Origin: DAIDKA01 sp963708865
GTDB taxonomy: Bacteria > Pseudomonadota > Gammaproteobacteria > Steroidobacterales > Steroidobacteraceae
Direction: 5' to 3'
NCBI GenBank assembly: GCA_963708865.1
Contig: CAVPUC010000002.1
Location: 248,001-312,000 of the forward strand
DNA length: 64,000 nt
In this document: one piece after another, positions 8,136 through 19,635 of the stretch
How the letters are laid out: every line of letters begins with the position of its first letter
Numbering within the stretch: position 1 is the stretch's first letter
The notes under the pieces: generated by a model
Database searches by the model: none
What the model was told of the DNA's origin: nothing
What the model saw: the letters and a program-made list of their open reading frames with translations, nothing else
Position numbers and translations under genes: made by a program

Positions 8136-9486
8136 TTAGCACACCCTCATTGGCCGCGACGCCCGTGCCAGGCGTTGCAGGGCCACTGCGGCGAGCAGGC
8201 TTACCACGCCGGCGGCACTGAGGTAGTACCCCACCCAGGCGAGGCCATGCGTGCTGGCGAGCCACGTCGCGGCGTACGGCGCCAGCGATGCACCCACAAT
8301 ACCCGCCAGATTGAAGGTGAGGGAGGCGCCGGTATAGCGCACCTCGGTGGGAAAAAGTTCGGACAACGCCGTGCCCAGCGGCCCGTAGGTCAATCCCATC
8401 AATGCGAGGCCGACGCAAAGGTACGCGAGGGTTCCGGCGGTGGTGCCCGATCCGAACAAGGGCGCAGTCGTGAATCCGAAGACAGCGATTGCCGCGGATG
8501 CGAGCATCAGCATTTGAATCGTCCCGCGCCGCTGCGCGAGGTATGCCGACAGCGGAATCAGCGCCGCGAAGCACAGCACGCCGATCATCTGCAGGATCAG
8601 AAAGTGCGGCCGCGTGAACCCCAGCGCCTGGGTTCCCCAACTGAGCGTGAATACCGTCATCAGATAGAAAATGACGAAGGTAGCGGTGGCGGCGAAGGTG
8701 CCGAGTACCACAGCCGGCAAATAGCGCGACAGCAGTCGCAGTATCGGCACCGCCACCCGCTCGTGATGCTGGATCGCGCGGCGGAACGCGGGCGTCTCAG
8801 TGAGTGTCACCCGCACATATAGGCCGACCAGCACCAGTGCCGCACTGGCAATGAAGGGCAGGCGCCATCCCCAGCTGAACAACTGCCGCTCATCCAGTGC
8901 CGTGGCCAGGACCAGGAAGGCTGCGGTGGAACACAGAAAACCGATGGGCGCGCCGAGTTGGGGGAACATGCCGAAAATGGCGGCCTTGCCGCGGCGGCGC
9001 GTTTTCGGTCGCCAGCAATACCGCGCCTCCCCATTCACCGCCCAGGCCAAATCCCTGTCCGAAGCGCAGCAGCGCCAGCAATGCGGGTGCCCAGATCCCG
9101 ATCACGGCATAGGTGGGCAGCAGACCGATACCGACCGTTGAGACACCCATGGTCAACAGCGCCGCGATCAGCGTGGCCTTGCGGCCGACACGATCGCCGA
9201 AGTGTCCGAAGACGGCCGAACCGATCGGCCGCGCGAGGAACGCCAGCGCGAAGGTGGCCAGGGATTGCAGTGCAGCAGTGGTCTTGTCCGCGCTCGGGAA
9301 GAACAGCTTGGGAAATACCAGCACCGCCGCGGTCGCATAAATATAGAAATCGAAGAATTCGATCGTGGTTCCGGCGAGGCTCGCCACCAGGATTCGGGCC
9401 GTCGAGTTGGGTGTAGGAGCTTCAGCCACTTCGCTGTCGGCCGACGCTGCTTCCGTGGGCGTTACCAAAACGTAAGACTTGGTCAT
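8136..9486 (-). CDS. MFS transporter, metabolite:H+ symporter (MHS) type (frame change near 9005)
   Basis: About 450 residues, 12 transmembrane helices. The N-terminal half has LAGTTIEFFDFYIYA and LARPIGSAVFGHFGDRVGRK, the MHS-family loop 2-3 motif, plus RFGQGFGLGGEWGGA in helix 4. The second half has FPQLGAPIGFLCST, the FSWGWRLPF loop and ELFPTEVRYTGASL. These are family marks of ShiA/KgtP/ProP-like proton symporters for organic acids and osmolytes. The two halves join cleanly if one base is adjusted near 9005 (ATENAP to RRRGKAAIF). The ATG at 9486 is preferred to the TTG just upstream. It precedes the gamma-glutamyltransferase gene. The substrate is unknown. Confidence 0.9.
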
Positions 9487-9552
9487 CAACTTTGGTTGGA
9501 TCTGTGCGTTGTTACACTACGGATAGTCACTCACAGTCAAAGGAGACTGCAA

Positions 9553-9879
9553 ATGACGCGGTACGAACGTTCTCTTCCGGTCCTCGCCATGCTCGGCCCT
9601 GACGTTCTGGGGCATTGGCAGGGATGCACCCCTCGACGGCTCAGGCCGCCATTGGCATCGATATCGACGTGGCGCCGCCGGCTCCGCGCGTGGAGGTGGT
9701 CCCGGCGCCGCGCGCTGGCTTCGTCTGGGCCCCGGGCTATTGGCGTTGGAATGGTCATGCCCATGTCTGGCATAACGGCTATTGGATCAAGGAGCGTCCG
9801 GGGCTACCACTGGGTGCCGGATGCGTGGGTCGGCCGCGGCCCCCATTACCACTATGCCAGAGGCCATTGGGAGCGCTAG
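9553..9879 (+). CDS. YXWGXW repeat-containing secreted protein (two compensating indels)
   Basis: A 108-residue secreted protein. The start and end lie in one frame and the middle in another. A signal-like start (RSLPVLAMLG) leads to a mature part with paired W/Y repeats: GFVWAPGYWRWNGHAHVW, HNGYWIKERPG, YHWVPDAWVGRGPHYHY and ARGHWER, the YXWGXW pattern. The first break is at the GGGG run 9609-9612 (one G short) and the second at the GGGG run 9800-9803 (one G too many), so both look like homopolymer errors. A ribosome site AAAGGAG precedes the ATG. The family is envelope-linked with no known activity. Confidence 0.87.
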   Translation: MTRYERSLPVLAMLGPDVLGHWQGCTPRRLRPPLASISTWRRRLRAWRWSRRRALASSGPRAIGVGMVMPMSGITAIGSRSVRGYHWVPDAWVGRGPHYHYARGHWER

Positions 9880-9887
9880 ATAAAGCA

Positions 9888-9916
9888 GCCGGCCCGGGCT
9901 CTGTCCCCGGGCCGGC
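9888..9916. terminator. Strong hairpin between convergent genes
   Basis: GCCGGCCCGGG and CCCGGGCCGGC form a perfect 11-bp stem around a 7-base loop, just after the YXWGXW stop codon (9879) and before the convergent substrate-binding protein gene (stop at 9923). There is no clear T-run on either side, so it may work as a factor-assisted or bidirectional terminator. Confidence 0.6.
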
Positions 9917-9922
9917 GGGTGG

Positions 9923-10799
9923 CTAAGCCGGCGGCACGATGGCCTCGCCGTAGGGGCGTGAACCCAGCCCTTCGGCCGTGAAGATGCCGTGATCCGCAAT
10001 CCAGTCGCGTGCCTGCGGCAAATGCCGCCTCGGTGTACGGTTCAAATACCAGCCTTTCACCCGGACCCCAGCGTCGCGTGTCCATGCGGGCGTGATACTT
10101 CACCGGAAACTCGCGCCGGTAATAGTGCGTGTAGCGCTCAGGGCGCAGATCGATGTCGCGTTGCGCGCGGCGCAAGCCGCGGAAGAACTTCGCCACATCT
10201 TCAGGGTCAGGGTTGCCCGTGATCATGGTGGCGATCATGAATGTGGTGTCGATGATCTTGCGAAATCCCAGCTGCTCCGCAAAATAGTACGGGCCGCTGA
10301 AGAGCGAGGCCGCGGCAAGCTTGCCCTCCAGGAGCAGCTCCATGCGTTTGAACAGCATGCCGTCGTTGAAGGAGAGCTTGATCTGATCCGCCGGCAGGTA
10401 GGGCTCCAGCGCCTGGATGCTGGAGTAGTGGCTGCCCGACTGGTAGCCCACGGAGATCGCGACGCCGGCCAGATCCTGGGGCTCGCGGATCGGCGAATCC
10501 GCCGGCACGAAGATCGCCGCCGGCGTCACCGAGTAGGCACCCGAATACAGCTTGCCGTGCCCGGCAGCCGCCGCGACATTCACGGTCCAGTGGCAGGCGC
10601 AGCTGACATCCGAGGCGCGGCCGGATTCCAGCGACTGGTACGCGCCCACCTTGGCGCCCTGGTCGTGGACCTTGCCGGCCGTCTTCTGCACTTCCTCGTG
10701 GAAGGTGTACTCAAGCCCCTCGTCGCGAAAATATCCCTTCTCCTCGGCCACCCATTCCTGCAAGCGGAAGTGCGGCTGGATCACGAATTTTTCCGCCAC
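9923..10799 (-). CDS. NMT1/SsuA-like substrate-binding protein without signal peptide (frame change near 10010)
   Basis: About 290 residues of the NMT1/THI5-like periplasmic binding protein fold: FVIQPHFRLQEWVAEEKGYF at the N-terminus, PQDLAGVAISVGYQSGSHY for the ligand-site loop, and EDVAKFFRGLRRAQRD. The C-terminus continues in another frame as WIADHGIFTAEGLG to EAIVPPA. There is no signal peptide, unlike a transport receptor, so it may act in the cytoplasm as an enzyme or sensor. It starts with GTG two bases after the TGA of the TPP enzyme gene, so the two are co-translated. No permease or ATPase gene is nearby. Confidence 0.85.
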
Positions 10800-10801
10800 G
10801 C

Positions 10802-12477
10802 TCAGGCCATCCGGTTCGGACTCTGGTATCCCGCCTCGAAGGTTGAATAGGTCTTGACCTTGGTGGTGATGAATTCCAGCAACGCCGGACGACCTTCCTG
10901 GGTCGCCGCGATGGCGGTCTTCAAGGCGTGCGCCACCTGGTCCGCGTCCGTCACCCGCTCGCTGTGGCCACCCAGGGCCTTGGCCCAGTCGGCGTAATTG
11001 CCGGAGATATCGGTCGAGTGGTACTTCTCGGTGGACACCGCCATGGGCTTGAATTCCATCGCCATGGCGTAGTTGTTGAACAGGATCGAGAGGATCGGGA
11101 TGCGGTCGCGCACCGCGGTTTCAAAGTCCATGCCGGTCATGCCGATGGCCGCATCGCCCCACATGTTGATGCACAGCTTGTTCGGATTGGCGAGCTTGGC
11201 GCCCATCGCGAGCCCCAGGCCATACCCCAGCTGCGTCGTCTTGCCCCAGCCGATGAAGCTGTTGGGAGTCGTCGGTTTCCAGAACGGCGACAGCTCATCG
11301 CGCGGACTGCCGGCATCGTGGGTGATGACGGTGTTGGGCACGTCCGCGATCGACATCAGATCGTTGATCACCCGATACGGTGACAGCGGCTTGTCCTCGC
11401 TGGTCAGCTACGGGCGCCACTTCGCCATCCACGGATCATTCAGCGCCCGGATGCGGCGGTTGACGTCCGCGGCGTCAAGTCCGCGCGGCTTGCCCTTCAG
11501 ACGGTCATGCAACGCCGCATGCAGCATGGTGAGCATCAGCTTCGAATCACCCAGCAACGGATAGTCCGTCGGGATGTTCTTGTTGATGTCCATCGGGTCG
11601 AGCGTGTTGTGGATGAACACCTTGTTCTTGGTCGGGAAGCGGATGCCGAAGCCGGTCGCCGTGAAGCTCGCGCCGATGCCGAACACCACATCGGCGTCCT
11701 GCACGTGCTGATAAACCGCTTCGGGCATGGAGACGCCGCCGGAGCCCAGTGACAGCGGATGCGTTTCCGGGAAGGCGCTCTTGCCCTCGAGGCTGGTGGT
11801 GACGGGCGCCTCGAGCAGTTCGGCCACCTTAAGCAATTCGGGCCAGGCCTTGGCGTAATGCACGCCCTGGCCGACGTAAAGCAGCGGCCGCTGCGCGGCG
11901 ATCAGTGCGGCGGCGGCCTTGTCGATCATGTCCGGGTCCGGCGCCGAGCGGTAGCGCTTGACGGGGATGTAGTCGATGGTGCCCGGGACTTCAACGATTC
12001 CACATGTCGCCGGGAATTTCGATCAGGCAGGGGCCGGGGCGACCGTTGCGCGCCTGGGTGTAGGCGCGGCGCATGCGCCGGCACCAGCTGCTCCGGCGTC
12101 GTGATCATCTCCGCCGACTTGGTGATGTGCTGATAGTTGAGCGTCGCGTTGAAGCCGGGCTTCACCCACGCTTCGCGGCGCGAGGAGCCGGCCGGAATCA
12201 CGATGAGGGGCACGCACTCGGACCAGGCCTGCGCCACCGCACCGAAGGAATTCTCGACACCGGGGCCCGCCTGCTGGCAGAACACACCGACCGTGTCGCC
12301 TGAGGTCTGGCGGCTGATCGCATCGGCCATGTGAATGCCGGTGCGCTCCTGGCGCACGATGATGGGCCGGATGCCAGCGGCGGCGCACGATTCGGTGAGC
12401 GGATTCAACGGGTACGCGAGCAGGTAGTTGGTTCCCTCGCGCTTCATGATCTCTGCAGTGACTTGAGCTACGTTCAT
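10802..12477 (-). CDS. Thiamine diphosphate-dependent enzyme, acetolactate synthase-like (frame changes and in-frame TAG)
   Basis: About 558 residues with the three-domain layout of ThDP enzymes. N-terminal Pyr domain: YLLAYPLNPLTESCAA and VRQERTGIHMADAISR carry the catalytic Glu, then QQAGPGVENSFGAVAQ. Central domain: AAQRPLLYVGQGVHYAKAW and VFGIGASFTATGFG. C-terminal PP domain: NMWGDAAIGMTGMDFETAV with the GDG-like GDA and an N for ThDP/Mg binding. Two frame changes lie near 12075 and 11997. At 11408-11410 the frame holds an in-frame TAG where GAG (Glu) would restore the protein. The substrate is unknown. The upstream 113 bases (12478-12590) are the likely promoter. Confidence 0.9.
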
Positions 12478-12590
12478 CGTGCCTCTCCGATTGGATGGTC
12501 AACTCGCCGGCGCCGGCAGTCTGTCATGGGCAGGCGCACGCTGGAGTATAAACACCTTGTCCGACAACGCCCGAATCCTTTGATTTGTCA

Positions 12591-14802
12591 TCACTTGATT
12601 GCGCAACGACCCGCGGGCCCAGGGGCGCTAGTGGGGCTCGCTGGGCAGGCCGGTCGCGCCGGCGCTGACGCATTATGGTCAAGATCAAGTTTAAGCGCCC
12701 GCGACTGTTCGCCGACATAGGCCCGGACCGCCTCGGCCTGGGCCGGGGTCACGAACCGTTTCCAGCTGATCATGCCGCGCGGGGTCAGCGCCCCGCCGAT
12801 CACCACCGACTGCCATCCCTCGGGGCTGGTCAGGAAGGCCGAGCGGCGCAGGTCCGGCACGATATTGCTGGAAACCGCATTGAATCCATGGCACAGGCCG
12901 CAGCGCTTGTTGTAGACCGCCTCCCCGAGCGGCAACCTGGCTCGGGACTTGCGAGCTCGGAAGGCGGGTTGGGCGGCTGGGCGAGCGGTGGGTCGGGCGG
13001 GAAGCGTGCCGCTGCCATTGAGCTTGAATGCGAGCATCCGACCGTTGTGGCGGATGCGCGGCGTCGCGGTGCCGGCATAGAACAGGGTCCCGGAGATGAC
13101 CGCCACATACTGCTCGCCGTTGACGAGGTAGGTGACCGGTCCGCCGGCCATGGCATCCGGGGCGTTCCATGACCACAGTTGCTGACCGTCGGTGGCCCGC
13201 AAGGCGACGAAGGTGCCCAGAACGCCTTCGCGGGGTCGACCCTGGAAGATCAGATTGCCGGCGGTGGTGAGCAGGCCCCCGCCGGAACCCGGCACCGAGA
13301 AGGCGGCTTTGCGGGTGAGCGGGTTCCAGGCCAGCAGATAATCCTTGCGCGGCGGCATGTGCGGACGGGTCGCTCACCGCTCCGTGCGTCGCCGCCTCCA
13401 GATCGACGGCAATCGACTCGACGCCCGGTTCGTACCGGTAGTCCGGGGTGGGTGCGTAGAACGTGGCGCTCTGCGCGGCCGGCAGATACAGCAGGCCGGT
13501 CTGGGGATTGAAGGACACCGGGTGCCAGCTGTGGGCGCCGCCGCCGCCCGGAACGCCCAGCCAGGGTGCGTCCTTGTACAGCGCCGCCGGCACGACCTTC
13601 GGTCGTCCCGGTGGCGAGGTCCACGCCGGTGGCCCAGTTGATCCCGGGCACAAACGCATCGGCCGACAACAGCTGGCCGGTTTTGCGATCGAGCACATAG
13701 AAGAAGCCATTCTTGGGCGCGTGCAGCAGCACCTTGCGGCTGACTCCGGCAATGGGCAGGTCGACCAGCGTCATGTCGGCGATGGCGTCGTAGTCCCACC
13801 GGTCCCCGGGCGTCTCCTGGTAATGCCAGTGATACCGGCCGGTGTCGGCGTCGACGGCGATGATCGAGGAGATGAAGAGGTTGTCGCCGCCGCCATTGGA
13901 GCGGTAGTTCTGATTCCAGGGAAAGCCGTTGCCGGTGGCCATGTAGATCTGGTTGAAATCCGGGTCATAGACCAGCGCATTCCAGACCTGACCGCCGCCG
14001 CCGTACTTCAGCCAGTCGCCGGACCAGGTCTTGAGCGCGGTCGTCTTCAACACCTCATCCGAGGCCGCGCCATCGGCGGGTCCGCGCAGGATCTGCGGGA
14101 ACAGTGTAGAAGCGCCACACCGCCTGCCGGTTGCCGCATCGTAGGCGGTGACAAATCCGCGTCCGCCGAAATCAGATCCGGCGTTGCCGATGAAGATCTT
14201 GCCGCGCGCCGCGCGCGGCGCACCGGTGCTCGTGTAGCGCAGGCTCGGATACTCGAACATGCGCACCGTCCACACGGGCTTGCCGCGTCGCAGCGTCGAG
14301 CGCGATCAATCGGCCGTCGAGCGAGGCGAGGTACACCTTGCCCTCGTAGACGGCGACGCCGCGGTTGACCACATCGCAGCAGGCACGGGCGCCGGTGGTG
14401 CCGGGAACCTTCGGATCGTAGTACCAGATCTGCCGACCGGTCGCGGCGTCCAGGGCATACACCTTGCTCCAGGAGGTGCTGACGTACATCACGCCGTCCA
14501 CCACGATGCGGCGTGGCCTCCTGGCCGCGCGTGGTATCGAATTCAGCCGACCAGGCTGGCTTCAGTGCCGCAACGTTGTTGGCATTGATGTCCGTCAGCT
14601 TCGAATAGCGCGTCTCTTGCCAGTTCCCGCCATGGGTCAGCCAGTTGCCGGAGTCCTGGTCAGCGTGCATCAGGCGCTCATCGGTGACGGCCCCTGCAGC
14701 CGCTGGGCGACGCCGCGCTTGGGCGAGGGGCTATGCGATGCAGCGGTTAGCCACGCCGCCGCGCACGATGACGCCCAGGTGCATATGGAGTGCTTTTTTC
14801 AT
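12591..14802 (-). CDS. Quinohemoprotein (PQQ) alcohol dehydrogenase with C-terminal cytochrome c (several frame changes)
   Basis: About 735 residues, the size of type II quinohemoprotein alcohol dehydrogenases, which oxidise alcohols in the periplasm with PQQ and pass electrons to a haem c. Visible parts: GNWLTHGGNWQETRYS at the propeller start, the vicinal cysteines ARACCDVVNRG that stack on PQQ, NQNYRSNGGGDNLF, and the tryptophan-docking segment PGDRWDYDA. The C-terminal cytochrome has CGLCHGFNAVSSN and an axial Met near PRGMISW. Frame changes lie near 14735, 14510, 14280, 14110, 13600 and 13365. The signal peptide region is damaged, so the start at 14802 is approximate. It is divergent from the MBL hydrolase gene. 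Confidence 0.9.
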
Positions 14803-14857
14803 ACATTTCATTCTGCTATGTCGTGCGGCTGCCGGGGTAATCCCGTAAAATTAGGAC

Positions 14858-15813
14858 ATGAGAACGACGACTCCGACGCCGGGTGCTGCACGGTGCACTC
14901 GCGGGCCTGGCCGCCGCAGCGCCGTGGCGCCGCGGCTGACCTTGGCCAAGGCCGCGGAGGGTGCGGCCGGCGCCCCGATCGTACACACCGCATTGTCCGA
15001 TTCGCTGCATCTGTTCCAAGGCGCCGGCGGCAATGTCGTCGCCGCCACCAGCGCGGATGGCGTGCTGCTGGTCGATAGCGGTCTGGAGGAGGACAGCGCG
15101 GCGCTTCTGGCGCAGGTCGCCGCGGTCAGCGCGGGCCGCAAGGTGGAATTGCTGCTCAACACCCACTGGCACTGGGATCACACCGGCTGCAACGCCGCGC
15201 TCGGCAAGGCCGGCGCGAAAATCATCGCGCACGAGAATACCCGGCTGTGGCTCGGGAACCCGGGTCGATTCGAAATGGGAGCACCGCATTTATCCCCCTC
15301 AGCCGGCTCGCGCACTGCCCACGCAGACATTCTTTTATGGACCGCAGAAGCTGAGCTTCGGGGGCCAGGATGTCGAGTACACGATCATGCCGCAGGCCCA
15401 CACCGATGGCGATATCTATGTGTTCTTTCCGCGTGAGAACGTGCTCGTGGCCGGTGGCGTGGTCACCGGCGGCAGCTACCCGTTGCCCGATTACTGCACC
15501 GGGGGATGGCTGGGCGGCATGATCGACGGCTTGAAAACGATTCTCGCCAAAGCGGATGCCCAGACGCGGATCGTATCGGGCCTCGGCGCCATCGCGTACC
15601 CGCGCGGACGTCCAGGCGCAGCTGGACATGTGCACCGCGGTGATGTCGAAGATCGGCACGAACTATTTCAAGGGCGGGACCTGGCAACAGCTCCAGGACG
15701 CCAAGCCCACCGCCGAATTTGATGCACAGTGGGGCAATCCGGAACCGTTCCTGCAAATGGCCTATGACGGTGCCTGGTATCACGTCAATGAAATTCGCCG
15801 GTATTCACGCTGA
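14858..15813 (+). CDS. MBL-fold metallo-hydrolase (two frame changes)
   Basis: About 318 residues. The N-terminal zinc motif is THWHWDHTG (HxHxDH), preceded by GVLLVDSG. The later ligand region PQAHTDGDIYVFFP and GGVVTGGSYPLPDYC are well conserved. The last histidine, usually in GHG, reads GLG (IVSGLGAI), a single-base difference. Frame changes lie near 15265 and 15605. The start ATG at 14858 is divergent from the quinoprotein gene with 55 bases between. The stop codon overlaps the next start (TGATG), so it is the first gene of the DUF1592/DUF1552/ankyrin unit. Role not known; some MBL proteins act in quinoprotein relay systems. Confidence 0.88.
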
Positions 15814-18298
15814 TGATGAATGCGCTGAAACGTGCCTTGGCAGTCCGCTCGCTCGCGGCGCTGCGCTTTGCGCCCTGCTGCTCGGGTCGGGCGCGCACGC
15901 CGCCCCTTCGCCCGCGACGGCGCATGCGCCGGCCTTCAAGGGCGACTGGCACATGCTGCAGACCTACTGCACGAAGTGCCATAACTCCGAGGACTGGGCC
16001 GGCGGTGTGGCCTTCGACACGATGAATGCGGACTCGGCCGGCGAGGATGCGAAGATCTGGGAAGAAGCGGTCATCAAGCTGCGCGGTGGGCTGATGCCGC
16101 CACCCGGCAAGACCCAGCCGGATCCGGCCGCGCGCCAGGCTTTCATCCATGCGGCGGAGGACTTTCTCGATCAGTACGGCGCCCAGCATCCCGATCCGGG
16201 CCACATGGTGCTGCACCGCCTGAATCGCAACGAATACTCCAATGCCATCGCGGACCTGCTTGGCGTGACGGTTGATCCGAATGCGCTGCTGCCGCGCGAT
16301 GACAAGAGCGGCAATTTCGACAACATCGCCGAAGTGCTCAAGGTGTCGCCGACCTTCCTCGATCAGTATTTTTCGGCGGCCCGACAGGTGACGGTGGCGG
16401 CGATCGGCAGCCCGCACGCCCGCACCCAGGATATATTTCTTCAACGGACCGCCGGAGCCGCAGGAATACCAGTACATGCATGTCGACGGATTGCCGCTGG
16501 GCACCCGCGGCGGCATGCTGTTCACGCCATACCTTTCCGGCCGACGGCGAGTACCGCTTCACCATCAATGGCCTGGTCGGTGCGGGCTACCTGTGGGGTG
16601 AACTCGACCCCAATACCCTGATCATCACCGTGGACGGCAAACGCGCCTTTCAGGACAAGTTGGGCGGACCCAAGGACCTGGATGCGGTGGACCTGCAGCA
16701 GGCGGCGGGACTGACCATGATCAATGACCGCTTCAAGAATGTGCCGGTCCACATCACGGCGGGCGAGCACCGAATCGGCGTCACCTTCGTGCAGACCAGC
16801 GCCGCGGAAACCAATGAGACCCTGCACGCCTTCGTGCCGGTGGCGGGCATGGGCCAGCCGGTCAACGGCAACTCCAGCGGTCCGCGGCTTGCGAATGTCG
16901 AGATCAAGGGACCGACGGTGGCGCAGGGCGTGAGCGACACGCCCAGCCGCCGCAAGATCTTCACCTGTTATCCCAAGAGCGCGGCACAGGAGACCCCCTG
17001 TGCGCAGCAGATTTTCGCGACCATCGCGCGCCGTGCGTTCCGTCGGCCGCTCACCGATGCGGATCTCGAGGGGCGCGATGGACTTCTATGCGCAGGGCCG
17101 CAAAGAGGGCGGCGATTTCGACAACGGCATTCAGAAAGGGCTGCTGGCGATTCTCGTCAGTCCGAAGTTCCTGTTCCGCATGCACGAGCCGCCGCCGGGC
17201 GCCGTACCGGGCAAGCCGTTCGCGATCAACGATATCGATCTCGCCTCGCGACTGTCGTTCTTCCTGTGGGCGGGGCCGCCGGATGAGGAGTTGATCAAGG
17301 TGGCGGCCGTCAGGTTCGCTGCACGAGCTGCCGGTGCTGGATGCGCAGATGCAGCGGATGCTCAAGGATCCGCGCTCCCATTCGCTCGTGACGGACTTCG
17401 CCTTCGAATGGCTGAACGTCCACGGCCTGGAACTGGTCGATCCGGACACCAACCTGTTTCCCGACTACACCTCGGATCTGGAGCCGGCCTTCGAGAAGGA
17501 AATCGAACTGTTCGTCGGCAATGTGTTTGATTCGGACAGCAGTGTGATGGACCTGATGACCTCCAACCGCACCTATCTCAATGAACGGCTGGCGCTGCAC
17601 TATAAAATTCCCAACGTCCGCGGCGGCGAGTTCCGCGCCGTGACGGTGCCGGACTATCGGCGCGGCCTCTTGGGCAAGGGCGCCATCCTGATGGCCACCT
17701 CGTACGCGAACCGCACCTCGATCGTGCTGCGCGGCGCCTACGTGCTCGACAAATTCCTGGGCACCCCGCCCGTGGCGCCGCCGCCCGGGATCCCGGCTTT
17801 TGCCGAAAGCCAGGAGGGCGCCGATCAGCTGACCGTGCGGGCGCGCATGGAGGCGCATCGTGCGCAGCCTTCCTGCAATGCCTGCCACGCCATCATCGAT
17901 CCCATCGGCCTGGCGATGGAGAACTTCAACGCCCTGGGACAGTGGCGCGACAAGGATATCGATGCCGGCACGCCCATCGATGCGAACGGCAAGCTGGGCG
18001 ATGGCACGGCGGTCCACGGCATCAACGATCTGCGCAACTACATGGTCAGCGCACGCGCCGCAGTTCATGGAGACGTTCACGGAAAATCTGCTGTCCTATG
18101 GATTGGGGCGCGGCCTCGACTATTACGACATGCCGACGGTACGCGCCATCGTGCGCGATACCGCCAAGGACCACTACAGGTTCTCCGCCATCGTGCTGGG
18201 CATCATCAACAGCCCGGCGTTCCGCGAAGATGAGATCCCCTTGAAGGGCCCCGGCGAGCCCGTCAAGTTCAACCCCGCACGTCGCCGCCGGTCTTTGA
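15813..18298 (+). CDS. DUF1587/DUF1592/DUF1588/DUF1585 protein with two haem c motifs (at least six frame changes)
   Basis: About 828 residues, usual for this family, spread over all three frames. In order: signal peptide (GAALCALLLGSGAHAA), haem motif CTKCH, DUF1587 (HRLNRNEYSNAIADLLGV), carbohydrate-binding-like middle (HTFPADGEYRFTING), DUF1595 (IARRAFRRPLTDAD), DUF1592 (LVSPKFLFRMHEPP, DLASRLSFFLWAGPPD), DUF1588 (GLLGKGAILMATSYANRTS, second haem motif CNACHAIIDPIG), and DUF1585 (LLSYGLGRGLDYYD). The family is known from Planctomycetes and gammaproteobacteria, always next to DUF1552 proteins. It is predicted periplasmic redox protein of unknown substrate. The TGATG overlap ties it to the MBL gene. 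Confidence 0.9.
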
Positions 18299-18308
18299 AG
18301 GGCAGCGC

Positions 18309-19630
18309 ATGTTCATCACCAAAAAGCACTTCAGTCGCCGCACGGTCCTGCGCGGGCTGGGGGTGGGCCTGGGCCTGCCGTTGCTGGATGCGATGATTCC
18401 GGCCGCCACCGCACTCGCCAATACGGCGGCCGCGCCCAAGCCACGGCTCGGATTCATCTATTTTCCGCATGGCGCCGTGATGGACAAGTGGACGCCGAAG
18501 GCCGATGGCGCGAACTTCGACTTCCCGGACGATCATCGCCTCGCTCAAGCCTTACCAGAAGCAGCTGACGCTGATCACGGGCCTGGAGAACAAGTCGGCG
18601 ATCGCCGCGCCCGTGCATGCGATCACGCCCGGCACCTGGCTGTCGTGCGTGCCGCCGCGCATCAGCCATGATCCCTACGGCGGCGTGACCATCGATCAGA
18701 TCGCGGCGCAGCGGATTGGCCAGGACACGACCATGCCGTCGCTGGAAGTGGCGACCGAGGAGCGCGGCGGCGAGGGGTCGTGCGACCGCAACTACGGCTG
18801 CAGCTACGGCAAGACCATCGCGTTCAGCACCCCCTCCACGCCGCTGCCCATGGAACACAATCCGCGCAAGGTGTTCCAGCAGATGTTCGGCCAGGGGGAC
18901 ACCGCGCAGGAGCGCGCCTCACTGCTGCGCGAGAATGCCAGCATCATCGATCTGGTGCGTACCGATGCCTCGGACCTGTCGCGCACGCCTCGGCGCGCGC
19001 GATCAGGCGTTGCTGTCCGACTACCTGGACCAGGTGCAGGAGATCCAGCGCCGGCTGGAGAAGATGGAGCACCGGGACCTGTCGCAGATGCAGATCCCGG
19101 ATGCGCCCGCGGGCATCCCGGCGGCGTTCGATGAGCACATGCACGTCATGTACGACCTGATCGCGCTGGCGTACCAGGCGAACCTGACCCGTGTGGCCAG
19201 CATGATGGTGGCGGCGGAGGTCAGCAACCAGCCCTATACGTTCATCGGCGTCAACGACGCCTTCCATCCGCTCTCGCATCATGCGAACGATCCGGCGAAG
19301 ATGGTGCGCCTGGCCAAGGTGCAGGCCTTCAATACCTCGGTGTTCGCGAAGTTCATCAAACGGCTGTCGGAGCTGCCGGACGGGGAGGGCACGATGCTCG
19401 ACAATTCGATCATTCTGTTCGGCAGCAACATGAGCAACAGCAACCTGCACGATCACTACCCGCTGCCGACCGCGATACTCGGTTGGGCGCGCGGCAAGCT
19501 CAAGGGCAACCAGCATCTGCGTTATCCGGATCGCACCCCGATCGCCAATCTGCATGTGGCATTGCTGAACAAGATCGGCATTGCGACCGAGAAGTTCGGT
19601 GACAGCACCGGACAGCTGACGGAGATTTGA
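18309..19630 (+). CDS. DUF1552 Tat-exported protein (two frame changes)
   Basis: About 440 residues. Twin-arginine signal SRRTVLRGLGVGLGLPLLD at residues 9-27, then RLGFIYFPHGAVMDKW, ITGLENKSAIAAPVH, SCDRNYGCSYGKT, and a C-terminal core (QALLSDYLDQVQEIQRRLEK, LFGSNMSNSNLHDHYPLPT) with several His and Asp residues resembling a metal centre of sulfatase-like DUF1501/1552 proteins. Frame changes lie near 18530 and 18990. The family always pairs with DUF1592 proteins, so they are thought to act together in the periplasm. The ATG at 18309 has an AGGGCAGCGC leader that sits over the previous stop. Confidence 0.92.
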
Positions 19631-19635
19631 GGTCA

